Below, one piece after another: positions 7,055 through 15,610 of a stretch of DNA of 64,000 nucleotides. The notes beneath the pieces are model-generated. The model saw only the letters and a list, made by a program, of their open reading frames with translations, searched no databases and was not told the DNA's origin. Numbering within the stretch: position 1 is the stretch's first letter; each line of letters opens with the position of its first letter. The position numbers were made by a program, and so were the translations under genes. The stretch is from Erysipelotrichaceae bacterium (GTDB taxonomy: Bacteria; Bacillota_I; Bacilli_A; Erysipelotrichales; Coprobacillaceae), in contig JAJQFG010000013.1 of NCBI GenBank assembly GCA_021201315.1, positions 25,240-89,239 of the forward strand, read 5' to 3'.

Positions 7055-10000
7055 ATGGAAGCAGAAAAAAAGAACTGTAAAGGACTATATGATCCGAGTT
7101 TTGAACATGACAATTGTGGAATTGGAGCAGTAGTCAATATTAAGGGTGTTAAGACACATTTAACAGTTTCTAATGCTTTGAAAATTGTTGAACAATTAGA
7201 GCATCGTGCTGGTAAAGATGCAAAAAGTGAGACGGGTGATGGTGTTGGTATTTTAACCCAAGTACCTTATGCTTTTTTTAAGAAAACAATTCATGAGTTT
7301 ACATTGCCTAGGGAAGGACATTACGGGGTAGGAATGTTTTTCTTCCCACAGAATCAATTTCAAAGACATCAGGCAATGCGCATGTTTGAATCAATTGTGA
7401 AAAAAGAAGGCCAAACTTTTTTAGGGTGGCGTGAAGTACCTACAACACCAGATGTTTTAGGTAGCAAGGCCTTGAGTGCTATGCCTTGTATTATGCAAGG
7501 ATTTATTAAAAAACCAATGGGGGTTAATGTTGGTTTGGATTTTGATCGTCAATTATATGTTGTAAGAAGAATATTTGAACAAAGTAATGAAGAGGATACA
7601 TATGTTTGTTCATTGTCTTCACGTACAATTGTTTATAAAGGAATGTTTTTAGTAGGTCAGTTACGTAATTTCTTTAATGATTTACAGGATGAAGATTATA
7701 AGAGCGCGATTGCGATAGTGCATTCTCGTTTCTCTACGAATACAATGCCTTCTTGGCAAAGAGCTCATCCAAATCGTTTGATTGTTCACAATGGTGAAAT
7801 TAATACGATTCGTGGTAATGCCAACAATATGTTATGTCGTGAAGAAATTATGCAATCTGATGTATTGGATATGGATAAGGTTTTCCCAGTTATTAGTGCT
7901 AGTGGTTCTGATTCAGCTATGCTGGATAATACTTTGGAATTTTTAATGATGGCTGGTATGGATTTACCAAGAGCTGTGATGTTATGTATTCCTGAACCTT
8001 GGGAAAATAATGAAAGCATGTCTAAATTAAAGCGAGATTTCTATGCTTATAATTCAACCATGACGGAACCATGGGATGGTCCTGCCTCTATTTTATTTAG
8101 TGATGGTGAGATTATGGGGGCTGTTTTGGATAGAAATGGTTTACGTCCATCACGTTATTATATTACTAAAGATGATTATCTTATTTTATCAAGTGAAGTA
8201 GGATCTTTAGATATTCCTGATGAGGATATTGTGGTTAAGGATCGTTTACGTCCAGGTAAGATGTTATTAGTAGATACTAAAAAAGGTGAATTGATTAAAG
8301 ATGAGGATTTAAAGAACGAATATGCTTCTAAAGAACCTTATGGTGAATGGTTGGATAGTCAATTGATTCAATTACAGGATATTAAAATACCTAATCAAAA
8401 AGTCACTTTATATCAGGGTGAAGAATTAGTAAGATTACAAAAAGTATATGGATATGGTTATGAAGATATTAAGGATTATATTATTCCTATGGCTTTAAAT
8501 GGTACGGAACCAGTTATTGCGATGGGAAATGACGCTCCTTTAGCTGTATTATCTAAACGTCATCAACCATTGTTTAATTATTTTAAACAACTATTTGCTC
8601 AAGTTACCAATCCACCTATTGATGCTATTCGTGAAGAAATTGTGACATCTACATCTTTATGTATTGGTACAGAGGGTAATATTTTAAAAGATGATGCCAT
8701 TAATTGTAAATTATTAAAAATTAAGAATCCAATATTATCTAATACCGATATATTAAAGTTAAAAACATTGTCTAAAGAAGGTTTTAAATCAGCTACATTA
8801 TCTATGTTGTATTATAAGAATACATCATTAGAAAAAGCTATTGATCGTTTGTTTGTAGAAGCTGATAAAGCTTATCATAGTGGTGCTAATATATTGATAT
8901 TATCTGATAGAGGTGTTGATGATAACCATGTAGCTATTCCTTCATTACTTGCTACAGGAGCATTAAATCAATATTTAGTAAAAACAAAGAAACGTATGAA
9001 GGTAGCGTTGATTGTTGAAAGTGGTGAACCTAGAGAGGTGCATCATTATGCAACATTGTTAGGTTATGGAGCAAGTGCTGTTAATGGTTATTTGGTACAG
9101 GATACGATTTTTGATGCAATTATGAGTGGTACTTTGGAGAAGGATTATTATGCTGCAGTAGAGGATTATAATGATGCTGTTTTACATGGTATTGTTAAGA
9201 TTGCATCTAAGATGGGTATTTCTACAATTCAATCTTATCGTGGATCACAGAATTTTGAAGCGATTGGTATTAATAAAGATGTGATTGATAAGTATTTCCC
9301 TAATACTGTTAGTAGAATTGAAGGTATTTCAATTTTAGATATTCAAAATGATGTTGATTTTAGACATAGACAAGCTTATGATCCATTAGGAATGGAAATG
9401 AATCTAACGATTGATTCACAAGGTAATCATAAAGAAAGAAGTGGTAAAGAAGAACGCTTATATAATCCTAAAACTATTCATTTATTACAGAAATCTACAA
9501 GAACTGGAGATTATGCATTATTTAAAGAATATACACATTGTATCGATGAAGAATCAAAAGATACAAATCTTAGAGGTTTATTAGATTTTAAATTTGATAG
9601 AAAACCTATACCTATTGAAGAAGTAGAAAGTGTTGATAGTATTGTTCAAAGATTTAAGACAGGAGCTATGTCTTATGGTTCTATTTCGCAAGAAGCACAT
9701 GAAACAATGGCTATTGCAATGAATATATTAAAGGGTAAATCTAATAGTGGTGAAGGTGGCGAGGATCCTGAAAGATTTATTATTGGTAAGGATGGATCTA
9801 ATCGTTGCTCTGCAATTAAACAGGTAGCATCAGGAAGATTTGGTGTAACTAGTGAATATTTATGTTCTGCTAAAGAAATTCAAATAAAGATGGCCCAAGG
9901 TGCTAAACCAGGTGAAGGTGGACAATTACCTGCAGGTAAAGTTTATCCATGGATTGCTAAAACAAGACATTCTACACCAGGTGTTGCTTTAATATCACCA

Positions 10001-11566
10001 CCTCCTCATCATGATATTTACTCAATTGAAGACTTAGCACAACTTATCTATGACTTAAAGAACGCTAATCAAGATGCCCGTATATCTGTTAAACTTGTAT
10101 CTGAAGCAGGGGTGGGAACAGTCGCTGCTGGAGTAGCCAAAGCTGGGGCTGGGGTTATCCTCATCTCAGGCTATGATGGAGGTACTGGAGCAGCTCCTAA
10201 AAACTCAGTCTATAATGCTGGACTTCCTTGGGAATTAGGTTTAGCCGAAGCTCATCAAACATTACTTATGAATGGGTTAAGAAATCGTGTTGTGATTGAA
10301 ACTGATGGAAAATTGATGACAGGTAGAGATTTAGCTATTGCTACTTTACTTGGGGCAGAAGAATATGGTTTTGCGACAGCACCGTTAGTTACGATGGGCT
10401 GTGTCATGATGCGTGTATGTAACTTGGATACTTGTCCAGTAGGTGTAGCTACGCAAAATCCAGAATTAAGAAAACGTTTTACAGGTAAACCTGAATATGT
10501 AGTGAATTTTATGCGATTCATTGCTCAGGAATTAAGAGAATATATGGCTAAGCTTGGATTTAAGACTGTGAATGAAATGGTTGGACATAGTGAATACTTA
10601 AAAATGAGAGATTCTTCTTCTAAGATTGATTTATCACCATTGCTTCAACCTAGTGATGAAAAGAATCAGCATTATATGAGTAGTGCAGCTTATGATTTTA
10701 AGTTAGATACAGTGAAAGATACAACTGTTTTATTAAAGAACTTTGAATCAGCTATTATTCGTGGTGAAAAAGCAGAAATTGAATTAGAGATATCTAATAT
10801 TGATCGTTCTTTTGGAACAATGTTAGGGTCTAAGATTACTAAGTCATTAGGAAATGATGTTGAAGATGATAGTTATGTTGTGAATTGTTATGGTGCTGGT
10901 GGACAAAGTTTTGGTGCATTTATTCCTAAAGGTTTAACTATGAATATTTATGGTGATTCTAATGATTATTTTGGTAAAGGTTTATCTGGTGGTAAATTGA
11001 TTATTAGACCACCTCTAGAATCAATTTTTAAAGCTGAAGATAATATCATTATTGGTAACGTGGCTTTATATGGTGCAACAAGTGGTGAAGCTTATATTAA
11101 TGGTGTAGCTGGAGAAAGATTCTGTGTTAGAAATAGTGGTGCTAAGGCTGTTGTGGAAGGCGTTGGTGATCATGGCTTGGAATATATGACAGGTGGTATG
11201 GTTGTTATACTAGGTGAAACCGGACGAAATTTAGCTGCTGGTATGAGCGGTGGTACAGCTTATGTATATGATCCAGATAATAAATTATATGAAAGATTGA
11301 ATAGTGAGCTTGTTAAATATACAAGATTAGCAACTCAATATGATAAACAGGAATTACGTGAAATGATTGAAAATCATTATCATTATACTAAGTCTCAAAA
11401 AGCTAAAGATATTTTAGATGATTTTGATAATCAAGCATTAAAATTTAAGAAAATTATTCCTTATGATTATGAAAGAATGATTAATTTAATAGCTAATTAT
11501 GAAAAACAAGGATTAAACGTAGAACAAGCTAAAATTGAAGCGTTCTATGCAGTTAAGAAAGGATAG
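7055..11566 (+). CDS. gltB: Glutamate synthase large (alpha) subunit
   Basis: This is the 1503-residue large subunit of NADPH-type glutamate synthase, which transfers the amide of glutamine to 2-oxoglutarate to give two glutamates. Domains in order: glutaminase type II (about 21-430) with the catalytic cysteine in HDNCGIGAVV at residue 21 after a short propeptide; the central linker domain; the FMN-binding synthase domain (about 830-1200) with the 3Fe-4S cysteines in CVMMRVCNLDTCPVG near 1115-1130; and the C-terminal GXGXG helix domain. ATG 7055 is preferred to ATG 7049 because AGGGGG (7041-7046) has better spacing to it. The small-subunit gene follows 6 bases later in the same operon. Confidence 0.97.
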   Translation: MEAEKKNCKGLYDPSFEHDNCGIGAVVNIKGVKTHLTVSNALKIVEQLEHRAGKDAKSETGDGVGILTQVPYAFFKKTIHEFTLPREGHYGVGMFFFPQNQFQRHQAMRMFESIVKKEGQTFLGWREVPTTPDVLGSKALSAMPCIMQGFIKKPMGVNVGLDFDRQLYVVRRIFEQSNEEDTYVCSLSSRTIVYKGMFLVGQLRNFFNDLQDEDYKSAIAIVHSRFSTNTMPSWQRAHPNRLIVHNGEINTIRGNANNMLCREEIMQSDVLDMDKVFPVISASGSDSAMLDNTLEFLMMAGMDLPRAVMLCIPEPWENNESMSKLKRDFYAYNSTMTEPWDGPASILFSDGEIMGAVLDRNGLRPSRYYITKDDYLILSSEVGSLDIPDEDIVVKDRLRPGKMLLVDTKKGELIKDEDLKNEYASKEPYGEWLDSQLIQLQDIKIPNQKVTLYQGEELVRLQKVYGYGYEDIKDYIIPMALNGTEPVIAMGNDAPLAVLSKRHQPLFNYFKQLFAQVTNPPIDAIREEIVTSTSLCIGTEGNILKDDAINCKLLKIKNPILSNTDILKLKTLSKEGFKSATLSMLYYKNTSLEKAIDRLFVEADKAYHSGANILILSDRGVDDNHVAIPSLLATGALNQYLVKTKKRMKVALIVESGEPREVHHYATLLGYGASAVNGYLVQDTIFDAIMSGTLEKDYYAAVEDYNDAVLHGIVKIASKMGISTIQSYRGSQNFEAIGINKDVIDKYFPNTVSRIEGISILDIQNDVDFRHRQAYDPLGMEMNLTIDSQGNHKERSGKEERLYNPKTIHLLQKSTRTGDYALFKEYTHCIDEESKDTNLRGLLDFKFDRKPIPIEEVESVDSIVQRFKTGAMSYGSISQEAHETMAIAMNILKGKSNSGEGGEDPERFIIGKDGSNRCSAIKQVASGRFGVTSEYLCSAKEIQIKMAQGAKPGEGGQLPAGKVYPWIAKTRHSTPGVALISPPPHHDIYSIEDLAQLIYDLKNANQDARISVKLVSEAGVGTVAAGVAKAGAGVILISGYDGGTGAAPKNSVYNAGLPWELGLAEAHQTLLMNGLRNRVVIETDGKLMTGRDLAIATLLGAEEYGFATAPLVTMGCVMMRVCNLDTCPVGVATQNPELRKRFTGKPEYVVNFMRFIAQELREYMAKLGFKTVNEMVGHSEYLKMRDSSSKIDLSPLLQPSDEKNQHYMSSAAYDFKLDTVKDTTVLLKNFESAIIRGEKAEIELEISNIDRSFGTMLGSKITKSLGNDVEDDSYVVNCYGAGGQSFGAFIPKGLTMNIYGDSNDYFGKGLSGGKLIIRPPLESIFKAEDNIIIGNVALYGATSGEAYINGVAGERFCVRNSGAKAVVEGVGDHGLEYMTGGMVVILGETGRNLAAGMSGGTAYVYDPDNKLYERLNSELVKYTRLATQYDKQELREMIENHYHYTKSQKAKDILDDFDNQALKFKKIIPYDYERMINLIANYEKQGLNVEQAKIEAFYAVKKG

Positions 11567-11572
11567 AGGACT

Positions 11573-13051
11573 ATGGGAAAAATAAACGGATTTTTAGAAA
11601 TCGATAGACAAAATGCAGAAGCAATTGAACCACTTGATAGAATCCAAAACTTCTTGGAATTTCATATTCCTTTATCTAAGGAACAACAAGCACTTCAAGG
11701 GGCTCGTTGTATGGATTGTGGTGTACCATTTTGTCAATATGGACAAGTTATTAATGGTATGGTATCAGGTTGTCCATTAAACAACCTGATTCCTGAATGG
11801 AACGATCTTGTATATCATGGTAACTATGAAGCTGCTTTAAAGAGATTACTTAAAACAAGCAACTTTCCAGAATTTACATCAAGAGTATGTCCAGCTTTAT
11901 GTGAAAAAGCTTGTACTTGTTCACTTAATGGAGATGCTGTTTCAGTTAGAGAAAATGAACATGCGATTATTGAATATGGCTATGAACATGGTTTAATGGA
12001 ACCACATCCACCAGTTAATCGTACAAATCATAAAATTGCTATTGTAGGTAGTGGTCCTGCAGGATTAGCAGCTGCCGATCAATTAAATCAAAGAGGCTAT
12101 AATGTGGATGTCTATGAACGTGATGATCGTTTAGGTGGATTATTAATGTATGGTATTCCACAAATGAAGATTGAAAAAGAAATCATCGATAGACGTATTG
12201 ATAAGATGACGAAAGAGGGTATTCATTTCTTTACGAATCATCCAATCGAAAACAAAAAACAAGCTAATAAGTTATTAAAAGATTATGACGCCATTGTTTT
12301 AGCATGTGGTGCAAAGCAAGCTAGAGATATTAAAGTTCCAGGACGTGAAGCATCTAATATCTATTTTGCGGTTGATTATTTAACACAAGTAACGAAATCA
12401 TTATTAAATAGTGATTTTAAAGATGGGAAATATCCAAATGCCAAGAATAAAAATGTTTTAATTATTGGTGGTGGCGATACAGGTAATGACTGTGTTGGTA
12501 CAGCTATACGTCATGGTTGTAAGAGTGTGACACAACTTGAAATGATGGGTGAACCACCTTTAGAAAGAGCACAAAGCAATCCTTGGCCAGAATGGCCTCT
12601 TGTTAAGAAAATTGATTATGGACAAGAAGAAAGTATTGCAGTATTTAATAAAGATCCACGTATTTATCAAACAACAGTTAAAGAATTTATTGTTAATGAT
12701 AAGGGTCTTGTTGAAAAAGCAGTACTTATCAAACTGACACCTAAAAAAGAAAATGGTCGCACAATGATGGTTCCTATTGAAGGTAGTGAACAGACGATTG
12801 ATTGTGACTTGGTTTTAATTGCAGCCGGTTTTGTTGGTTGTGAAAAACCTATTACAAAAGCTTTTGGTGTTAATCTTACAAATAGAGGTAATGTTGCTAC
12901 AGAAGAAAATCAATATGCTACAAATGTAGATAAAGTCTATACAGCAGGTGATATGCATCGTGGTCAATCATTGGTTGTCTGGGCTATTAGAGAAGGTAGA
13001 GAAGTAGCAAGAAATATCGATAAAGACTTAATGGGCTTTACAAATTTATAG
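11573..13051 (+). CDS. gltD: Glutamate synthase small (beta) subunit
   Basis: This is the 492-residue flavoprotein that feeds NADPH electrons to GltB. The N-terminal part (about 40-110) has the 4Fe-4S cysteine clusters CMDCGVPFC, GCPLNNLIPEW and CPALCEKACTC. Residues near 155 have the FAD loop VGSGPAGLAAADQL, and residues near 296 have the NADPH loop IGGGDTGNDCVGT. The C-terminal AGDMHRGQSLVVWAIREGR is the second FAD contact. The length is normal. It follows gltB by 6 bases and the operon ends at a terminator that begins at its stop codon. Confidence 0.97.
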   Translation: MGKINGFLEIDRQNAEAIEPLDRIQNFLEFHIPLSKEQQALQGARCMDCGVPFCQYGQVINGMVSGCPLNNLIPEWNDLVYHGNYEAALKRLLKTSNFPEFTSRVCPALCEKACTCSLNGDAVSVRENEHAIIEYGYEHGLMEPHPPVNRTNHKIAIVGSGPAGLAAADQLNQRGYNVDVYERDDRLGGLLMYGIPQMKIEKEIIDRRIDKMTKEGIHFFTNHPIENKKQANKLLKDYDAIVLACGAKQARDIKVPGREASNIYFAVDYLTQVTKSLLNSDFKDGKYPNAKNKNVLIIGGGDTGNDCVGTAIRHGCKSVTQLEMMGEPPLERAQSNPWPEWPLVKKIDYGQEESIAVFNKDPRIYQTTVKEFIVNDKGLVEKAVLIKLTPKKENGRTMMVPIEGSEQTIDCDLVLIAAGFVGCEKPITKAFGVNLTNRGNVATEENQYATNVDKVYTAGDMHRGQSLVVWAIREGREVARNIDKDLMGFTNL

Positions 13052-13078
13052 GATACCAAGTGGTATCCTATTTTTTTT
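13051..13078 (+). terminator. Intrinsic terminator after gltD
   Basis: GGATACC pairs with GGTATCC around a 4-base loop, followed by eight T residues; the stem begins at the last base of the gltD stop codon. Confidence 0.9.
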
Positions 13079-13170
13079 AAAAATTTTTTAAAGATTTTTT
13101 TGATGTTATTTTCACACAAAATAAAATTTTTGTTTTATTTCTCATACTTTCAGCAAATTTAGGTGACATT

Positions 13171-13199
13171 TTAAACAAAATTGATGCCATTTTGTTTAA
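13171..13199. other. Perfect AT-only stem-loop in the gap after gltD
   Basis: TTAAACAAAAT at 13171-13181 is the exact reverse complement of ATTTTGTTTAA at 13189-13199 with a 7-base TGATGCC loop. With no U-run beyond it and no genes attached, it could be a protein-binding dyad or a remnant of a mobile element end. Confidence 0.4.
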
Positions 13200-13229
13200 T
13201 TTTGGCTGATTTATGTCAATTTGAGCAAT

Positions 13230-13258
13230 TTGTCTTTTATTTTTTTGTGTGATACAAT
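13230..13258 (+). promoter_or_regulatory. Promoter for the Rpn-type nuclease gene
   Basis: TTGTCT at 13230-13235 and TACAAT at 13253-13258 have a 17-base spacer. The predicted start point, around 13265, coincides with the first base of a two-tier hairpin, so that hairpin would form the 5' end of the transcript. Confidence 0.5.
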
Positions 13259-13265
13259 CAAATTG

Positions 13266-13317
13266 TGATTTTACTTCTTCTCAAAGATTAGAGGGTGCTT
13301 TGAGAGAGGTAAAATCA
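13266..13317 (+). ncRNA. Two-tier hairpin at the 5' end of the Rpn-type transcript (candidate structured leader)
   Basis: The outer stem pairs TGATTTTAC (13266-13274) with GTAAAATCA (13309-13317). Inside it, CTCAAAG (13280-13286) pairs with CTTTGAG (13298-13304) around an 11-base purine-rich loop. The remaining 170 bases to the nuclease start carry no convincing gene. This matches no riboswitch class that I know. Confidence 0.4.
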
Positions 13318-13489
13318 TGCTATAGGATGATTTTGGTTTTTGTAGACAAAGTACATTTTATTTTAAAAACTATTAATGATTCAATGCAAGTGATTATACA
13401 TAGTGATACTTTAATCATAACATCTTATTTTGCATCTTTCGGACATTTCATATTTCACTACCTATAAAACAACGAAAGGAGTGGAAAAG

Positions 13490-14320
13490 ATGAATGATGA
13501 AAAGTTAAAAGCTATTCAAGCTTTTCGTTTGGTTGATGATACTTTTGCTATGGTCGCATTAAATAAAGAAGCTATTGAATTGATATTACGTGTATTTTTA
13601 GACAATCATCTTGTTCAACTTGATAATTTAAAAAAGGAAGTTTTTATTAAGGATCTTTTTGGTAGAGATATTCGTTTGGATTTTTTAGCTAAACAAGGTA
13701 AAAATATGTATTTTAATTTTGAGCTTCAGTTTTATAAAGATGGTGCAGCCCAAGAAAGAGCACAATATCATGCCAATGCTATAAGTATACAATTTTCTAA
13801 CCATGGTGATAAGTGGATAGAATTACCATATGTTGTTGTTATATTTCTAGTTGATTTTGATTTGTTTAAAAATAATCAACCAATATACACTTTTGATCCT
13901 TATGCTAAAGAGTGTATCAATGTCGATAAAAATGGACAAATTATAACTCCAGTAAAACTTCAAGGAAGAACAATTGTATATGTTAATACGAGTGCTTATC
14001 AAGATGAGAATAGTGAAAAAGGAAAGTTGATACATGATTTGTTGTGCAGTGATCCAGATGAAATGTATTTTGATATTTTAAAAGAATGCGTTTATAAGTA
14101 TAAACGTACTAAGGAGGGGACAAAAACTATGTGTGAAATTATGGATAATCTTATTCAAAAAGGCAGAGCTGAAGGTAGAGATGAAGCTACTTATGAAACT
14201 TCAGTTAATATTGCCATAGATATGTTAATTGATGGTTTACCTGTTGATTTTGTTACAAAATATTCCAAATTACCGATAGAGACTGTTCTAAAACTACAAA
14301 ATAATCTGATTTTAGCTTAA
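13490..14320 (+). CDS. Rpn-family PD-(D/E)XK nuclease (putative transposase-like)
   Basis: This 276-residue protein belongs to the Rpn/PDDEXK_2 family of recombination-promoting nucleases. The N-terminal part reads FRLVDDTFAMVALNKEAIEL; the catalytic block is DIRLDFLAKQ followed by YFNFELQF, giving the D...E-x-Q signature of the fold. The C-terminal segment KGRAEGRDEATYETSVNIA is the usual helical tail. ATG 13490 is preferred because an AAAGGAG site lies upstream (13476-13482), rather than the longer frame from 13430. A second, strong ribosome site lies inside the gene at 14112-14119 (see the internal ORF). The 3' third is duplicated immediately downstream. Confidence 0.85.
   Translation: MNDEKLKAIQAFRLVDDTFAMVALNKEAIELILRVFLDNHLVQLDNLKKEVFIKDLFGRDIRLDFLAKQGKNMYFNFELQFYKDGAAQERAQYHANAISIQFSNHGDKWIELPYVVVIFLVDFDLFKNNQPIYTFDPYAKECINVDKNGQIITPVKLQGRTIVYVNTSAYQDENSEKGKLIHDLLCSDPDEMYFDILKECVYKYKRTKEGTKTMCEIMDNLIQKGRAEGRDEATYETSVNIAIDMLIDGLPVDFVTKYSKLPIETVLKLQNNLILA
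14129..14320 (+). CDS. Candidate intragenic small protein (RpnS-like antitoxin) within the Rpn gene
   Basis: An in-frame ATG at 14129 is preceded by AAGGAGGGG at 14111-14119, a near-perfect ribosome site with 9-base spacing, within the Rpn reading frame. It would yield a 63-residue C-terminal protein starting MCEIMDNLIQKGRAEGRDEA. Rpn nucleases in enterobacteria are known to encode such internally started C-terminal proteins (RpnS) that neutralise the full-length toxin. The site is retained exactly in the downstream partial copy, which argues that the small product is the selected unit. Expression is an inference. Confidence 0.55.
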   Translation: MCEIMDNLIQKGRAEGRDEATYETSVNIAIDMLIDGLPVDFVTKYSKLPIETVLKLQNNLILA

Positions 14321-14323
14321 GGG

Positions 14324-14348
14324 AAAACGTAGATGAAATCTACGTTTT
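14324..14348 (+). terminator. Terminator after the full-length Rpn gene
   Basis: AAAACGTAGAT pairs perfectly with ATCTACGTTTT around a GAA loop, with a terminal T-run. A near-identical hairpin follows the partial copy, so it was duplicated along with the 3' end of the gene. Confidence 0.8.
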
Positions 14349-14430
14349 TAACATAGCGTTTATTTGCTCATAGTTGATTATTGAATGAAATTGTGATATT
14401 ATTTGCATATAGTATAAATAAAAATGAATT

Positions 14431-14722
14431 GGTACATGATTTGTTGTGCAGTGATCCAGATGAAATGTATTTTGATATTTTAAAAGAATGCGTTTATAAG
14501 TATAAACGTACTAAGGAGGGGACAAAAACTATGTGTGAAATTATGGATAATCTTATTCAAAAAGGCAGAGCTGAAGGTAGAGATGAAGCTACTTATGAAA
14601 CTTCAGTTAATATTGCCATAGATATGTTAATTGATGGTTTACCTGTTGATTTTGTTACAAAATATTCCAAATTACCGATAGAGACTGTTCTAAAACTACA
14701 AAATGATCTGATTTTAGAGTAA
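14431..14722 (+). repeat. Tandem duplication of the 3' third of the Rpn gene (pairs with 14029-14320)
   Basis: Bases 14431-14722 repeat 14029-14320 with only a handful of differences: one near the left edge, AATAAT versus AATGAT near the end, and the last codons. The following terminator is duplicated too. The catalytic part of the gene is absent from this copy. The upstream edge fades out at about TTGRTACATGATTTG. Confidence 0.9.
14531..14722 (+). CDS. Stand-alone copy of the Rpn C-terminal small protein
   Basis: This ORF encodes a 63-residue protein, MCEIMDNLIQKGRAEGRDEA onward, almost identical to the C-terminal part of the upstream Rpn nuclease (last residues NDLILE instead of NNLILA). 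It keeps the AAGGAGGGG ribosome site (14513-14521) at 9-base spacing and has its own terminator. A longer frame back to 14381 exists, but its first residues are not homologous to the nuclease and lack a ribosome site. It may be a pseudogene fragment; preservation of the start signal and frame favours a functional antitoxin copy. Confidence 0.5.
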   Translation: MCEIMDNLIQKGRAEGRDEATYETSVNIAIDMLIDGLPVDFVTKYSKLPIETVLKLQNDLILE

Positions 14723-14726
14723 GGAG

Positions 14727-14755
14727 AAACGTAGATGAAAATCTACGTTTTTTAA
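14727..14755 (+). terminator. Terminator after the partial Rpn copy
   Basis: AAACGTAGAT pairs with ATCTACGTTT around GAAA, and six T residues close the structure. Confidence 0.8.
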
Positions 14756-14821
14756 TGAATTAAAATTTACTATTGTTTAATTTGTGGTCAAGCGTTATAC
14801 TAAGGCTAGGAGATGATCAAT

Positions 14822-15595
14822 ATGAAAACAAATAACCCATTAAGAAACGAACGTAAACAAAAAGCTCTTAGTCATACAAAACTAATGCAACAAAATTATA
14901 ATCAAGAAATTACATATGCTATTGAACATACACATATATATGATGAAAACAATTATTTTAAACATATTTATTCAAATCATCAAAGTATCATTAAAGTTCT
15001 TGATTGTACTACTACTCAAGCAATCATTGATGCTAATCATGCAAAACATATATGTGCTTTAAATTTTGCATCTTTTAAAAATCCAGGAGGTGGGTTTTAT
15101 AATGGTGCTATGGCTCAAGAAGAAGCTTTATGTCATGATAGTTTCTTATATAATGTTCTTAGTCAATTTGTTGATGCATATTATAGAATTAATCGTAAAG
15201 ATTTAAATCATTCTTTATACTATAATAGAGCTTTATATAGTCAAAATATATTTTTCTTTGATGAAGTAAGTAATCATTATCAAACTGATATATTAACATG
15301 TGCTGCTCCAAATTATCGTGAAGCTTCTAGACAGGGTATATCTAAAGAAGTCAATAATGATATTTTAAAAAAAAGAAGTCAATATCTTTTAGATATTGCT
15401 TCTAAGGAAAAGGCAGAAGTATTGATTCTAGGTGCTTGGGGATGTGGTGTGTTTCAACAAGATCCTTATACTATGGCAACTATATTTAAAGAATTGATTG
15501 CTGATTATGATTTTGATGAAATTATCTTTGCAGTTCCTAAGGGTCGTAATCATAATTATGAAGCTTTTAAAGAGATAATTGATGAGAAATTTTAA
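14822..15595 (+). CDS. TIGR02452-type microbial PARG / macrodomain protein
   Basis: This 257-residue protein matches the microbial poly(ADP-ribose) glycohydrolase-like family. Key evidence is the N-terminal HTKLMQQNYNQEI region and the loop FKNPGGGFYNGAMAQEEAL, in which GGG binds ADP-ribose and the paired glutamates of QEE would be catalytic. A second ligand loop is LILGAWGCGVFQQDP. Such proteins remove ADP-ribose from macromolecules; the substrate here is unknown. ATG 14822 is preferred because AGGAG (14808-14812) is 9 bases away, whereas ATG 14813 abuts the ribosome site. It is a single gene with no clear link to its neighbours. Confidence 0.85.
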   Translation: MKTNNPLRNERKQKALSHTKLMQQNYNQEITYAIEHTHIYDENNYFKHIYSNHQSIIKVLDCTTTQAIIDANHAKHICALNFASFKNPGGGFYNGAMAQEEALCHDSFLYNVLSQFVDAYYRINRKDLNHSLYYNRALYSQNIFFFDEVSNHYQTDILTCAAPNYREASRQGISKEVNNDILKKRSQYLLDIASKEKAEVLILGAWGCGVFQQDPYTMATIFKELIADYDFDEIIFAVPKGRNHNYEAFKEIIDEKF

Positions 15596-15610
15596 TATGA
15601 GCTAATATGA

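Noticed and set aside
10255..10521. 88-codon minus-strand frame inside gltB
   Set aside because: It is a shadow of the FMN/3Fe-4S part of gltB, with no ribosome site.
13249..13467. 72-codon frame upstream of the Rpn gene
   Set aside because: It starts inside the predicted promoter, runs through the two-tier hairpin, lacks a ribosome site and has no protein-like pattern.
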